A stretch of 64,000 nucleotides of DNA from Streptomyces wedmorensis (lineage in GTDB: Bacteria > Actinomycetota > Actinomycetes > Streptomycetales > Streptomycetaceae): NCBI RefSeq assembly GCF_000716445.1, contig NZ_JNWK01000035.1:62001-126000 (forward strand). Direction: 5' to 3'. Positions within the stretch are counted from its first letter, which is position 1. Each line of letters opens with the position of its first letter. The notes beneath the pieces were generated by a model that saw nothing but the letters and a program-made list of their open reading frames with translations, made no database searches and was not told the DNA's origin. Below, piece after piece: positions 32,200 through 41,161 of this stretch. Position numbers and translations under genes: made by a program.

Positions 32200-35016
32200 T
32201 CACGGCGTCTCCCGTACCGTCCCCGTGAACCGGGGGCCGGGTACGGGCTCCCATGAGCCGTCGTACGTGGTCAGGGCGGCGAGCAGGGACTCCGTCGGCT
32301 CGGCGGCGTCGTCCCGGACGGTCGGGACGCCGACCTCCGCGGCGGTCTGCCCCGCGGGGACGGTGACGCCGAGTCCCAGGCCGCCCTTGCCGGCTTCGGA
32401 GAGGGGCACGGCGGGGTCGGGCACGTGGCCGAGCTGCTCCTCCAGCCAGGCCGGGTCGACGTCGGCGGTGGAGAGCTCCGCGCCACCGGCGACGGGCAGG
32501 AAGGAGACGCCGCCGAAGACGTCGATGTCGGCGGCGGCGGAGAGGGAGACGCGCCAGCTCAGCCGGGCGCCCTCGGTCACGTCGTCGGAGACGGGGGTGA
32601 GGGTCACGGTCGGCATGGCGTCGTCGTCCAGGGCGGTGACGCCGCCGCGGTGGGAACCGATCACGGTGCCGCGCACGGCCTTGACGTAGGCGTCGTGCCG
32701 CAGTTCGTAGCCGTGGCGGGTGTTGCCCCGGACCTCGACCGGGATGTCGATGTCATGGCGCCCCGGGCGTACGGTCACCAGGCGGGAGGTGACGTCCCCC
32801 GTGTCCGGATGGGGCACGAAGAGGCGCACCTGGCCGCTGCCGTGTCCGGAGACCCGGACCGGCACCCGGTAGGTGCGGACCCCCGAGTCGCCCTCCTTCA
32901 CCGTCAGGCGGCCGATGTCGACCCGGGCGAGGGCGGCGGGCCGGACCGCGGGGGTGCCGGGACGCCAGCCCCAGGCGTCCATCAGCCAGGCGTGGCCGGT
33001 GCCGCCACCGGGGGTCAGTTCGAGGGCGGTGATCCGCTTCAGGTCCAGGCCGGCCCGGGCCGCCGCCGACAGGGGCACGCGGACCTCGCGCGCCCAGTAG
33101 GAGGCGGTCCGTTCGGTGCCGGGCAACCCGTCGACGCGGGCGCGGCCGAGGGTCGCTCGGCGGCCCGAGGAGTCGGTGACGGCGACGTCCAGTGTGGTGC
33201 CGGTGCTGCCGGGCGGCACGATCAGCCGCAGGGCCAGAGCGTTCGAACCGGCCAGGGAGACGGGCCGCGCGGCGCGGACCGTGGCCGGGGATCCCGGGGC
33301 GGTCCACTCCAGGGCGACGGCGTCGCGTCCCGGTTCGGTGGAGGACTCCCACGAGGCGAAGTGGGGCGACCTGCCGCCGACTTCGGGGGAGAGGCAGGAA
33401 CGGGTGGCGTCGGCGTCGACCTGCGCGCAGAGCCTGCCGGAACCGGAGACGGCGACCGAGGAGTCCGGCAGGAAGGCCGGTGTGCGGTGACCGCCGACGG
33501 CGTGGGTGAGGACCCGGGCCGGTCCGGCCGAGGGCGCGCGGCGGCCGGTGCCGTCGAGCAGCGGACGGACCCGGTCGTCCCCGCCGACGAACAGCCGGGC
33601 GGCGGCCGCGATGTACGTGGCTCCGGCGGCCTGCTGCTGCGCCGCGGTGAGCCGGGTCGCGGTGCCGGGGGAGCAGACCGGGTCGGTGCCGTCGTCGGAC
33701 GAGAAGTCGTCGAAGGCGGCGGCCTTCGCCTGCCCCGGCGTCCACTCGCTGTTGAAGTAGTTGTGGTTGGCGCCGACCACGTACACCGCGCTGTGCAGGG
33801 CGGCGCCCCGGCTGACGCCCCGCGTGCCGTCGACGAGGTTCTGGCCCTGGAGGTCGTGCACGTCGCCGTCGCAGCCCGGCAGGATGGTCATGGAGGGCAC
33901 GTCGGGGGCCGGGTTGCGGCCGAAGATCGTGGGGCCGATCGGGACGGTGCCGCGGATCCTCCACCGGACGGGTCCCCGGTAGCCGTCCTGGTCGGCGGGC
34001 GGCGGGGTGAGGCTGTCGACCGCGGCCCGGTTGACGCCCTCGCCGCCCCGCGAGTGGCCGACGAGCAGCACGCGCGAGAGATCGGCGGGCGAGGTGGCGC
34101 GCACGGCTGCCGGTGCGGTGGCGCGGTGCGCGGACCAGTCCGCCCAGCGGGCCAGGTGCAGGCGCACCAGGGACGAACGGGCCTGCGCGCCGGCGTCCTC
34201 GACGCGGTGGTCCTGTCCGTTGACGCCGTTGGCGGATATGGAGAACGTGACGTACCCCTGCGAGGCCAGGAGTCGCTGCGCGCGCAGGTACCCCTCGTGG
34301 CTCGGCAGCGGCCGTGTTCCCTCGGCGCAGGGCCACGCGCCGTTCATCTCGTCGGTGCCGGGGACGTAGCAGGTCGCGTGGCGGCCGTGCAGGAAGAGCG
34401 CCACGGGCCGCTTCCCCGGCGCGTCGGCGGGTCCCACCACGACGGCGCGCATCTCGATCGGCTCCGGGTACCCCGGCAGGCGTACGGAGTCGAGGTCGTA
34501 CGAGCCGCTGACCGTCCGGTAGCGTCCGGGCGTCCCGGGGTCGACCGCGTTGGCCGGAAGCGGCGTCTCCGGCAGGGCGGCGGGGGCGGGGGGAAGGGCG
34601 CGTGCCGCGCTGCCCGGCGCGGCCGCGTCCAGTCGCCGCCCGCCGGCCGTCACCGACAGCCGTGTCCCCTCGTCGAGGCGGGTGGCTCCGAGGGCCAACC
34701 GGAAGGTGCGACCGTCGGGTTGGGGGACCGGGCGGCCGATGAGCCGGTCGTCCGCGTGGAACTCCACCCGGGCGTCGCCCATCGGTACGGGCTCGGGTGA
34801 CGTCCACACCAGCTGCCTGCCCGCACCGGCTCCGGTGACCGTCCAGCCCTCGGGGAGCGCGACGCCTCCGTAGCGGCTCCCGGGCGACGTCGTCGGCGGC
34901 TCGCCGGGGGCCGGCTGCGCCGCGTACGCCGGGCCGGGCGACACCGCCGCCAGTGCGAGTAACGCCGCGGCGGTGGCCGCGGCGCGTGTGACACGTATCA
35001 AAGCGGTCTTCCTCAC
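32200..35016 (-). CDS. Large secreted alpha/beta-hydrolase (esterase/lipase-like)
   Basis: A 938-aa protein starting at a GTG. Residues 1-31 are a signal peptide (VRKTALIRVTRAAATAAALLALAAV...AYAAQ). The alpha/beta-hydrolase core spans about 190-530, with an oxyanion-hole HGRHATCY, nucleophile elbow LLVGHSRGGEGVNRAA (GxSxG) and probable catalytic His in AVGGHRTPAF or GANHNYFNSEW. The following ~400 residues are beta-rich: a jelly-roll-like segment ending GHAWLMDAWGWRPG, then repeats resembling Calx-beta (KEGDSGVRTYRVPVRVSG, DVTEGARLSWRVSLS). It may act on polymers or lipids outside the cell. The substrate is unknown. Confidence 0.8.
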   Translation of the reverse strand: MRKTALIRVTRAAATAAALLALAAVSPGPAYAAQPAPGEPPTTSPGSRYGGVALPEGWTVTGAGAGRQLVWTSPEPVPMGDARVEFHADDRLIGRPVPQPDGRTFRLALGATRLDEGTRLSVTAGGRRLDAAAPGSAARALPPAPAALPETPLPANAVDPGTPGRYRTVSGSYDLDSVRLPGYPEPIEMRAVVVGPADAPGKRPVALFLHGRHATCYVPGTDEMNGAWPCAEGTRPLPSHEGYLRAQRLLASQGYVTFSISANGVNGQDHRVEDAGAQARSSLVRLHLARWADWSAHRATAPAAVRATSPADLSRVLLVGHSRGGEGVNRAAVDSLTPPPADQDGYRGPVRWRIRGTVPIGPTIFGRNPAPDVPSMTILPGCDGDVHDLQGQNLVDGTRGVSRGAALHSAVYVVGANHNYFNSEWTPGQAKAAAFDDFSSDDGTDPVCSPGTATRLTAAQQQAAGATYIAAAARLFVGGDDRVRPLLDGTGRRAPSAGPARVLTHAVGGHRTPAFLPDSSVAVSGSGRLCAQVDADATRSCLSPEVGGRSPHFASWESSTEPGRDAVALEWTAPGSPATVRAARPVSLAGSNALALRLIVPPGSTGTTLDVAVTDSSGRRATLGRARVDGLPGTERTASYWAREVRVPLSAAARAGLDLKRITALELTPGGGTGHAWLMDAWGWRPGTPAVRPAALARVDIGRLTVKEGDSGVRTYRVPVRVSGHGSGQVRLFVPHPDTGDVTSRLVTVRPGRHDIDIPVEVRGNTRHGYELRHDAYVKAVRGTVIGSHRGGVTALDDDAMPTVTLTPVSDDVTEGARLSWRVSLSAAADIDVFGGVSFLPVAGGAELSTADVDPAWLEEQLGHVPDPAVPLSEAGKGGLGLGVTVPAGQTAAEVGVPTVRDDAAEPTESLLAALTTYDGSWEPVPGPRFTGTVRETP

Positions 35017-35174
35017 GATCGGTCGTGTCCGGGCACCGGGGAGCGGCTTCGACGTGCCGTCGGGGGCCCGGTTCCTGGCGCCCCCCGCTTCCCTGCTGCC
35101 CCTCTCGTCACCGGAGGACGGCAAAGGGGGCGCAGCGGTTGCCTTCTGACATATGAACAGATCATCGGAGGAGC

Positions 35175-35222
35175 ATGGTCCGCGCGGATGTACGGCGGAG
35201 GCGGGACGGGCCTGACGGGTGA
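35175..35222 (+). CDS. Possible 15-codon leader peptide
   Basis: ATG at 35175 directly after CGGAGGAGC, a strong ribosome binding site, opens a 15-codon frame (MVRADVRRRRDGPDG) ending at 35222, 62 bp before the beta-lactamase-fold gene. It is Arg-rich (six of 15) and could be a regulatory upstream frame. It may equally be chance; there is no homology to support it. Confidence 0.22.
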   Translation: MVRADVRRRRDGPDG

Positions 35223-35284
35223 TGTTCGCGCGGGTCGGCGGCCACCCTCCCGCCGTCGGGAGGCGTCCGGCCAATACTCCGGTC

Positions 35285-36517
35285 ATGAGCCCAGCCCGCA
35301 CCTCGCCCCGGACGCGCCTCGCAGCACTCACCGCGCTGCTCACCCTCGGCGCCCTCATCGCCCCCGTGGAGGCAGCCGGCACGCCGCCGGCCGGGGCCGG
35401 CCACCGACGGCCCTGCGTCGCCTCCCGGGTGCCCGACCACGGCCCGGCCCGTGACGTGTTGAGGATCGCCCAGCGGGCCAAGACCGAGATGGACCTGAAG
35501 TCGGTCATCGTGCGGGTCACGGTCGACGGCCGCGAAGTCGTCACCACCGCGCTCGGCGAGTCGATGACCGGGGTGCCCGCCACTCCCGCCATGCACTTCC
35601 GCAACGGCAACGTGGCGATCAGCTACATGGGCACCGCGCTCCTGCGCCTCGTCGACCGGGGCGTGGTCGGTCTCGACGACCCCGTCGCCCGCTGGCTGCC
35701 CGACCTGCCGGACGGCGAGCGGATCACGCTGCGCATGCTGGCCGCCTCCACCACCGGTCTCGTCGACTACGTCCGCCTCCCCGAGTTCCAGCAGGCCGTC
35801 GTCGCCGACCCGTACCGCCAGTGGACCGCCAAGGAACTGGTGGCCCTCGCCACCCGGAAGGAGCGGTGGTACGAGCCGGGCACCAACTGGAGCTACTCCC
35901 ACGCGAACTTCGTCCTGCTCGGCGCCGCCCTGGAGAAGATCACCGGTACCCGTCTCGACGTCCTGCTGGAGGAGGAGGTCCTGCGTCCGCTCGGACTGCG
36001 CGAGACCCGCAACGGCTTCACCCCCGACATCCCCGAACCCGTCCTGCACGCCTTCACCGCCGACCGGGGCACGTACGAGGAGTCCACCTTCTGGAACCCC
36101 TCGTGGACCACCGCCCCCGGGGCGGTCGAGACCACGGACATCTGCGACCTGGCCCGCTCTGCAGGCGGCATCGGCTCCGGCCGGCTGCTCTCCCCGGAGG
36201 CCTACCAGGAGCTGCTGAACCCGGGAACGGTCGGACTCGGCCACCCGACCCGCACGTGCCCGGCGACGGTCTGCATCGCCCAGACCGAGGCCACCCACTA
36301 CGGGATGGGCCTGCTCGTCCTCGGTGACTGGGTCTCCCAACACCCCTTGTTCTTCGGCTACTCCGCCTCCCAGGCCTACCTGCCGTCCGAGCGCCTGTCC
36401 ATCGCGGTGTCCACCACGAACGGCCCCACCGCCGCCGCCGGACACAGCGCCCACACGATCGCCCAGCGCATCGCCGCCGACCTCGCCCCCGACCACCCGA
36501 TCCCCGACTTCGGCTGA
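35285..36517 (+). CDS. Secreted beta-lactamase-fold protein without the SxxK site
   Basis: A 410-aa protein. Residues 1-32 are a signal peptide (TSPRTRLAALTALLTLGALIAPVEAAG). The fold is that of serine beta-lactamase/DD-peptidase (class C-like) proteins: LLRLVDRGVVGLDDPVARWLP, ITLRMLAASTTGLVDY, FVLLGAALEKITG. The nucleophile motif, normally GSVTK after F-R-I/N, is GNVAI (108-112), so both Ser and Lys are missing. The second motif Y-x-N reads Y204-S-H206, and the C-terminal HxG/KTG is FFGYSASQ. It is probably catalytically inactive as a hydrolase and may be a binding protein. It is divergent from the esterase gene. Confidence 0.82.
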   Translation: MSPARTSPRTRLAALTALLTLGALIAPVEAAGTPPAGAGHRRPCVASRVPDHGPARDVLRIAQRAKTEMDLKSVIVRVTVDGREVVTTALGESMTGVPATPAMHFRNGNVAISYMGTALLRLVDRGVVGLDDPVARWLPDLPDGERITLRMLAASTTGLVDYVRLPEFQQAVVADPYRQWTAKELVALATRKERWYEPGTNWSYSHANFVLLGAALEKITGTRLDVLLEEEVLRPLGLRETRNGFTPDIPEPVLHAFTADRGTYEESTFWNPSWTTAPGAVETTDICDLARSAGGIGSGRLLSPEAYQELLNPGTVGLGHPTRTCPATVCIAQTEATHYGMGLLVLGDWVSQHPLFFGYSASQAYLPSERLSIAVSTTNGPTAAAGHSAHTIAQRIAADLAPDHPIPDFG

Positions 36518-36540
36518 CCGGCCCGGGTGCGGGGGCCTCC

Positions 36541-36696
36541 TCAGCCGATCCCCGCCGGGCTCCCCACCCCCTGGACGACGACCTTCCCGAAGGGCGTGCC
36601 GCCGGCGTAGTACGCGTACGCCCCCGGCGCCTCCTCGAAGGGGAAGACACGGTCGATGACGGGCCGCAGGCCGTGCTCCGTGATCACCTCGTTCAT
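36541..36696 (-). pseudogene. C-terminal remnant of a zinc-type alcohol dehydrogenase/quinone reductase
   Basis: About 51 residues, MNEVITEHGLRPVIDRVFPFEEAPGA then YAGGTPFGKVVVQ, match only the last segment of MDR-family NADPH oxidoreductases (LRPVIDrvfpfeeapeAy...GkvVv). The catalytic and coenzyme domains are absent, so this is a relic, tail to tail with the beta-lactamase-fold gene. Confidence 0.75.
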
Positions 36697-36992
36697 GGCG
36701 GTGGACCTCGCCGCCGACCTCGCCCTCACGGACCCGGACCACCCAGCGCACGACGTCACCCGCGCCCCGGCGCACCGTGCACGGCCTCCTCGCCGCCGGA
36801 GCGACCCGCCCCGACATCCGGCCCGCCCCCGCCGCCAGCGCACTGGCCGAGCACACCATCGACTCCGGCCTCAGCCAGGGGGCGTCGTCGATCAGGCCGG
36901 GCTCCCGCTAGGGCCGGGTCCTGAACGGCCGGGCCGCGCCCCGGCCCGAAATCCGCATGCACGGCTCCGTGCGCGGCTGGCAGCATGCCGGG
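36697..36992. other. Non-coding stretch before the TerD-related gene
   Basis: About 300 bp with no supported gene. A plus-strand frame reads TVHGLLAAGATRPDIRP then ALAEHTIDSGLSQG before a stop at 36909, possibly a second gene fragment of unknown family. The start region of the next gene follows. Confidence 0.4.
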
Positions 36993-39188
36993 ATGGTCCA
37001 CGCTCTCGAACGTCTGGTCGTCCGGCACACCCTCCGCGTTCCCGTACCGGCCGGCGCCGCCGGAGAGGGAGCCGTCGCGGCGCGCCGCTTCGACGCGGCG
37101 CTGATGTCCGTGGGGTTCAAGCTCTCGGCCGGGCTCCTCGCGGAACTCTCCGGGCGCGCGCCGGAGACGGTCGTGGCGATCGCCGCCCGGACACTGGACA
37201 CCGTCCGCGAGATCGTCGGCGACCACGTGCGGCACAACGTCTACTTCGTGGACTTCCCCGCCAACGTGCCCGACACCTTCGAATTCTGGATGTCCTGCGT
37301 CGCCGAGGCGCTCGCCGACGACAAGTCCCGTGCCACCACCGCGGAGCAGCTGAGCAGCGGCGTCCTCGACCTGCTCACCCTCCCCGCCTACGGGAACTAC
37401 CGCCACACCTACGCCGAGATGCTCGCCGCACACGACGAGCTGATCGCCGCCGCCGGCGACCGCGTGACCGTCCTGCACCTCGGCCGCACCCCCGCCGACG
37501 AGACCACCGCCCTCTACACGGCCCTGGCCGGCAGCGTGGCACCGCTCGGCGAGGACGACCTGAAGGACCTCGCGGTGCTCGCCGAGCACTGCGCGGACGG
37601 GCCCCAGCCCGAGACGATCCCGGTCCGCGAGAGCCGCGCCGTCGTCAACCGGGTCCGGCTCGCGGCGGGCGCCGACCTCCTCCTCGACACCGTCACCGAC
37701 GTCCTGCGCCTCGCCTGCGCGCTCTCCGGCGGAGACGTCACCCTGCGGGAACCGACCCGGTTCCGCGTCCTGTCCCGTCCGGTCCGCCGCGCCCTGCTCG
37801 CGGGCCTCGACGCCGTCGTCGCCGCCGCTCCCGACAAGCTCGCCGACGTCGCGGCGCACCGCGAGCGGTGGAAGCGCCTCGGCGAGCGACTGCACCCGCA
37901 CGAGTACCCGCGGTGGCCGCACGCCGCCGAGGTCTTCGCCGTCGCCAGGGGCGAGCGGCGGGCGCGGTCCTTCGACAGCCTCGTCGAGGAACACCTCGGC
38001 CGCGACGACGTCACCGGCGCGGCGGAGCTCCTGACCGCCGCCCCGGGCCGGCTGTTCCGCGCCCTCGACCGCCTGCTGCGCGCCGCGGACACGCCCGCGG
38101 CGCGGGACGCCGTCCTGGCCGCCGCCGAACGGGTCGCACCCCGGGTCGCCGGCCGCGTCGTCCTGTCCCTCCGCGAGCACGTCCAGAACCGCACGGACGC
38201 GGACGGCGGGCAGCGGGTGTTCGTCAACCGGACCGGCGGCGCCTGGGTCTGCGCCGACACCCGGCCGCCGCTGCCGGAGGACGTACGCGAGCGCCTCACC
38301 GCCCTCCTGGACGAGGAGACCCGCCGCCGACTGCCGGCCCCCGGCCACCTCGTCGTCGACCCGGCCGTCCTCGACGTCGCCCTCCCGCTCAGCGGCCGGG
38401 CGACCGCCGCGGGCCTCGGCGTCCTGCCGCGCGGCTCCGTCTCGCCCGTGGAGGGCGACCTGCTGCGCTTCTTCACGTACTGGAAGCAGACCCGCCGCAG
38501 CACCGACTACGACCTGTCGGCGCTCGTCCTGGACGCCGACCACGCGACCGTCACCTGGCTGTCGTACACCGAACTCACCACGCTCGAAGGCGCGCACTCC
38601 GGCGACGTCACCGACGCGGCGGACGGCGCCTCCGAGTTCATCGACCTGCGGCTCGGGGCCGTGCGCGGCACGTTCGTCGTCCCCCAGGTGAACATCTACT
38701 CCGGGGAGGACTTCGAGGAGGTGGAGGAGTCCTTCTTCGGCTACATGCTGCGCGAGGCCGAACAGCGGGGCCGCCCGTTCGAACCCCGTACCGTCCGCAT
38801 GAAGTCGGACCTGCGCGGCCCCGGCCGGGTCGCGCTGCCGCTCGCCTTCCAGCGCGACGACGACGGCCGCTGGAAGGCGCGCTGGCTGCACCTCTACCTC
38901 CGGGGCGAGCCGTCGGCGAACCGGGTCGAGGAGAACCGCGTGTCGGTCTCCGTCCTGCTCCGGGGCCTGCTCGCCCGCACCCCGCTGACGGTCCGCCACC
39001 TCACCGCGCTGATGGCGGACGCCGCCACGACGACACGGCTGTGGGACGGCGGGACGGCGACCCCCTGGGACGCCGGCACCGCGCCGGAGGGCCCCGTCAC
39101 GTACATCGGCCTGGAACGCCCCGTGGGCCTCCCGGCGGGCTCGCGCGTCCTCACGCCGGAAAATCTGCGCGACCTGATCCCGTCCTGA
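36993..39188 (+). CDS. MXAN_6230/SCO0854-type protein with C-terminal TerD-like domain
   Basis: A protein of about 731 aa. Residues about 510-600 match a TerD fold (DLSALVLDADHATVTWLSYTEL, EGAHSGDVTDAADGASEFIDLRLGAV, FVVPQVNIYSGEDFEEV), the Ca-binding domain of tellurite/stress systems. The long N-terminal part (about 1-500) is helical, with early VYFVDFPANVPDTFEFW and YPRWPHAAEVFAVARGER segments typical of the MXAN_6230/SCO0854 family. Such proteins occur with ter genes in phage, metal and envelope stress modules, but no ter genes adjoin it here. The ATG at 36993 is chosen as the first conserved residue; one at 36957 is possible. Confidence 0.75.
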   Translation: MVHALERLVVRHTLRVPVPAGAAGEGAVAARRFDAALMSVGFKLSAGLLAELSGRAPETVVAIAARTLDTVREIVGDHVRHNVYFVDFPANVPDTFEFWMSCVAEALADDKSRATTAEQLSSGVLDLLTLPAYGNYRHTYAEMLAAHDELIAAAGDRVTVLHLGRTPADETTALYTALAGSVAPLGEDDLKDLAVLAEHCADGPQPETIPVRESRAVVNRVRLAAGADLLLDTVTDVLRLACALSGGDVTLREPTRFRVLSRPVRRALLAGLDAVVAAAPDKLADVAAHRERWKRLGERLHPHEYPRWPHAAEVFAVARGERRARSFDSLVEEHLGRDDVTGAAELLTAAPGRLFRALDRLLRAADTPAARDAVLAAAERVAPRVAGRVVLSLREHVQNRTDADGGQRVFVNRTGGAWVCADTRPPLPEDVRERLTALLDEETRRRLPAPGHLVVDPAVLDVALPLSGRATAAGLGVLPRGSVSPVEGDLLRFFTYWKQTRRSTDYDLSALVLDADHATVTWLSYTELTTLEGAHSGDVTDAADGASEFIDLRLGAVRGTFVVPQVNIYSGEDFEEVEESFFGYMLREAEQRGRPFEPRTVRMKSDLRGPGRVALPLAFQRDDDGRWKARWLHLYLRGEPSANRVEENRVSVSVLLRGLLARTPLTVRHLTALMADAATTTRLWDGGTATPWDAGTAPEGPVTYIGLERPVGLPAGSRVLTPENLRDLIPS

Positions 39189-39279
39189 CTGTTACCGTCG
39201 TCCCGGGCGAGGCCATGAAGGGGCTTCCTTCTCACACTCCACCAGATAGCCCCTTCGCCTTCCTCGCCCCCACACGGCA

Positions 39280-39304
39280 CCCCGGTCCACGCGGCCGGGG
39301 TTTT
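39280..39304 (+). terminator. Rho-independent terminator
   Basis: CCCCGG and CCGGGG flank TCCACGCGG and are followed by TTTT. It lies 92 bp after the TerD-related gene. A weaker long-range pair, GAAGGGGC and GCCCCTTC, lies just upstream (about 39216-39259). Confidence 0.75.
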
Positions 39305-39378
39305 CCGTGCGATCCCCGTTCGGAGGGTCCGGGAGCGGCCGGACCGTGTCCACGCGCGCGCCGGTCCGTTGTGTGGGT

Positions 39379-39675
39379 GTGATCTCAACCCGACGCATTT
39401 CCTCCGTCCTGGCCGTCGCCGCCGCCTTCTCGTGCCTCGGCGGGGCCGCGACCACCGCCGTCGCCGCCACCGGCCCGCTCGGCCCGCCGGTCAACCCGGT
39501 CGCCGAGCTCGACGCCCTCACCACGACCGGCATCCCCGAGGAGTCCCGCGACCGGTTCCCCGGCATCTCAGGACAGCTGGGCGGCCTCGACCGGCTCAAC
39601 GACCTGAACCAGATCCACCAGCTCACCGACCTGGCCGCGCCGGCCACCGGGCTGCTCCCCGAGATCTCCGCCTGA
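39379..39675 (+). CDS. Small secreted protein
   Basis: A 98-aa protein. Residues 1-30 are a signal peptide (VISTRRISSVLAVAAAFSCLGGAATTAVAAT). The mature part is short and has the segment LGGLDRLNDLNQIHQLTDLAAPATGLLPEI, a pattern I associate with small secreted Streptomyces proteins of unknown function, possibly amphipathic helices at the cell surface. The GTG at 39379 is preferred because it begins the signal peptide; a GTG at 39373 is two codons earlier. Confidence 0.7.
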   Translation: MISTRRISSVLAVAAAFSCLGGAATTAVAATGPLGPPVNPVAELDALTTTGIPEESRDRFPGISGQLGGLDRLNDLNQIHQLTDLAAPATGLLPEISA

Positions 39676-39703
39676 CCGACCGTCCCGAGGGACGACACCC
39701 ACC

Positions 39704-39739
39704 GGACCGGCACCGCGCCCCTGGGCACGGTGCCGGTCC
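39704..39739. terminator. Bidirectional terminator
   Basis: A perfect 12-bp stem, GGACCGGCACCG against CGGTGCCGGTCC, with a 12-nt loop. It separates the small secreted protein gene from the convergent ferredoxin gene. Confidence 0.85.
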
Positions 39740-39744
39740 GCCGT

Positions 39745-39957
39745 TCAGGCCCGGGGCCCGTCGGCGGTGTCCCGGACCGAGACGGCCCGCACCGGGCAGG
39801 CGCGTGCCGCCACCCGGACCAGCGCCCCGCCGCCCCCGTCCTCCCGGCCCGGCAGCACCGTGCCGAACCCGTCGTCGTCCTGCGTGAAGACGTCCGGGGC
39901 GGTCAGGGCGCACTGTCCGGCGCCGATGCAGACGCCGTGGTCGATCGAGACACGCAT
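39745..39957 (-). CDS. 3Fe-4S-type ferredoxin
   Basis: A 70-aa protein with DHGVCIGAGQCALTAPDVF and a distal ARACPVRAV: three cysteines (C9-x5-C15...C54-P) and no fourth ligand, the pattern of [3Fe-4S] ferredoxins that pass electrons to actinobacterial cytochromes P450. It starts 13 bp after the P450 stop, so the two are one operon and probably redox partners. Confidence 0.92.
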   Translation of the reverse strand: MRVSIDHGVCIGAGQCALTAPDVFTQDDDGFGTVLPGREDGGGGALVRVAARACPVRAVSVRDTADGPRA

Positions 39958-39970
39958 CGCGGTGCTCCTC

Positions 39971-41161
39971 TCACCAGGTGACGGGGAGTTCGAGCATCCC
40001 CTGGATCGTGTCGCCCGGCTTGAACGGGACCTCGTCGGCGGGCACCGCGAGCCGCAGCCCCGGCAGCCGCCGCAGCAGCGTCCCGAGGGCGATCTCCAGT
40101 TCGGCGCGGGCGAGGTTCTGCCCGAGGCACTGGTGGATGCCGAAACCGAAGGCGACGTGGTGGCGGGCCGGGCGGGCCCAGTCGAGGGTGTCCGGATCGG
40201 GATAGGCGACGGTGTCCCGGTTGATGACGGAGGTAGGGAAGACGACGCCCTCGCCCGCGCGGATGACCGTCCCGGCGACCTCGACGTCCTCCCGCGCGAC
40301 CCGGATGAGTCCGTCGGCGATCGACAGGAACCTGAGGAGCTCCTCGACCGCGGCGGGCACGAGCCCCGGATCCGCCCGGAGTTCGGCGAGCCGTTCCGGG
40401 TGGCGCAGCAGCGTGTACGTGCCGAGGGAGATCATGTTGGCCGTGGTCTCGTGTCCCGCGACCAGCAGGATCGTGGCCAGTTCCACCAGCTCCTGCCGTC
40501 CGGGGCCGCCCTTCGCCGCCCCGCGGGCGACCAGTTCGTCGAGGACGCCGTCGCCCGGATCGCGCCTCTTGCGGTCGATCAGGTCGCCGAGGTAGTCCTC
40601 GAGCCGGGTGAGCGCGTCCTCGGTGTCCTCGCCGGTCGGGCCGCGCAGCAGGCGCCGCGACTGCTCCTCGAAGAAGTCGTGGTCGGCGTACGGCACGCCC
40701 AGCAGGTCGCAGATGACGATCGACGGTACGGGCAGCGCGAACGCGGCGACCAGCTCGGCCGGTGGTCCCTGCGCCTCCACCGCGTCCAGGAGCCGGTCCA
40801 CGGTCTCCTGGATGCGGGGCCGCAGGCCCTCGGCGCGTTTGAGGGTGAAGCTGGGGATCAGCATCCTGCGCTGGGCGTTGTGCTCGGGGTCGTCCCAGCC
40901 GAGCAGCGCGGGGCGGCGGCGCCGGCGCAGGCCCGCGGCCCGCTCGGTGGGCAGCGGGAAGTCGTCGCGGGTGGAGTCGGTGGACAGCCGCTGGTCGGCG
41001 AGGAGCGTCCGGGCGGCGGTGTGCCCGGTGACGAACCACACCGCGCGTCCGTCCCAGAGGGTCGCCCGCGACAGTGGTCGTTCGTCGTGGTCGCGGGGGT
41101 AGGCGGCGGGCGGGTGGTAGGGGCAGGTCCGGTCCTGAGGGAACGTCACGGCTTTCGGCAT
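39971..41161 (-). CDS. Cytochrome P450 (CYP105-like)
   Basis: A 396-aa soluble P450. It opens with FPQDRTCPYHPP, typical of the CYP105 family. The I-helix is LLVAGHETTANMISLG, the K-helix ExxR is EELLR, and the haem loop is FGFGIHQCLGQNLARAELE with the Cys ligand. It monooxygenates an unknown small molecule using the adjacent ferredoxin. The ATG at 41161 is preferred; another lies at 41182. It is divergent from the 2-MIB operon, 494 bp away, and any link to 2-MIB is speculative. Confidence 0.93.
   Translation of the reverse strand: MPKAVTFPQDRTCPYHPPAAYPRDHDERPLSRATLWDGRAVWFVTGHTAARTLLADQRLSTDSTRDDFPLPTERAAGLRRRRRPALLGWDDPEHNAQRRMLIPSFTLKRAEGLRPRIQETVDRLLDAVEAQGPPAELVAAFALPVPSIVICDLLGVPYADHDFFEEQSRRLLRGPTGEDTEDALTRLEDYLGDLIDRKRRDPGDGVLDELVARGAAKGGPGRQELVELATILLVAGHETTANMISLGTYTLLRHPERLAELRADPGLVPAAVEELLRFLSIADGLIRVAREDVEVAGTVIRAGEGVVFPTSVINRDTVAYPDPDTLDWARPARHHVAFGFGIHQCLGQNLARAELEIALGTLLRRLPGLRLAVPADEVPFKPGDTIQGMLELPVTW

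Noticed and set aside
36656..39382. A 908-codon plus-strand frame
   Set aside because: It is an alternative frame over the TerD-related gene, dominated by Arg/Pro.
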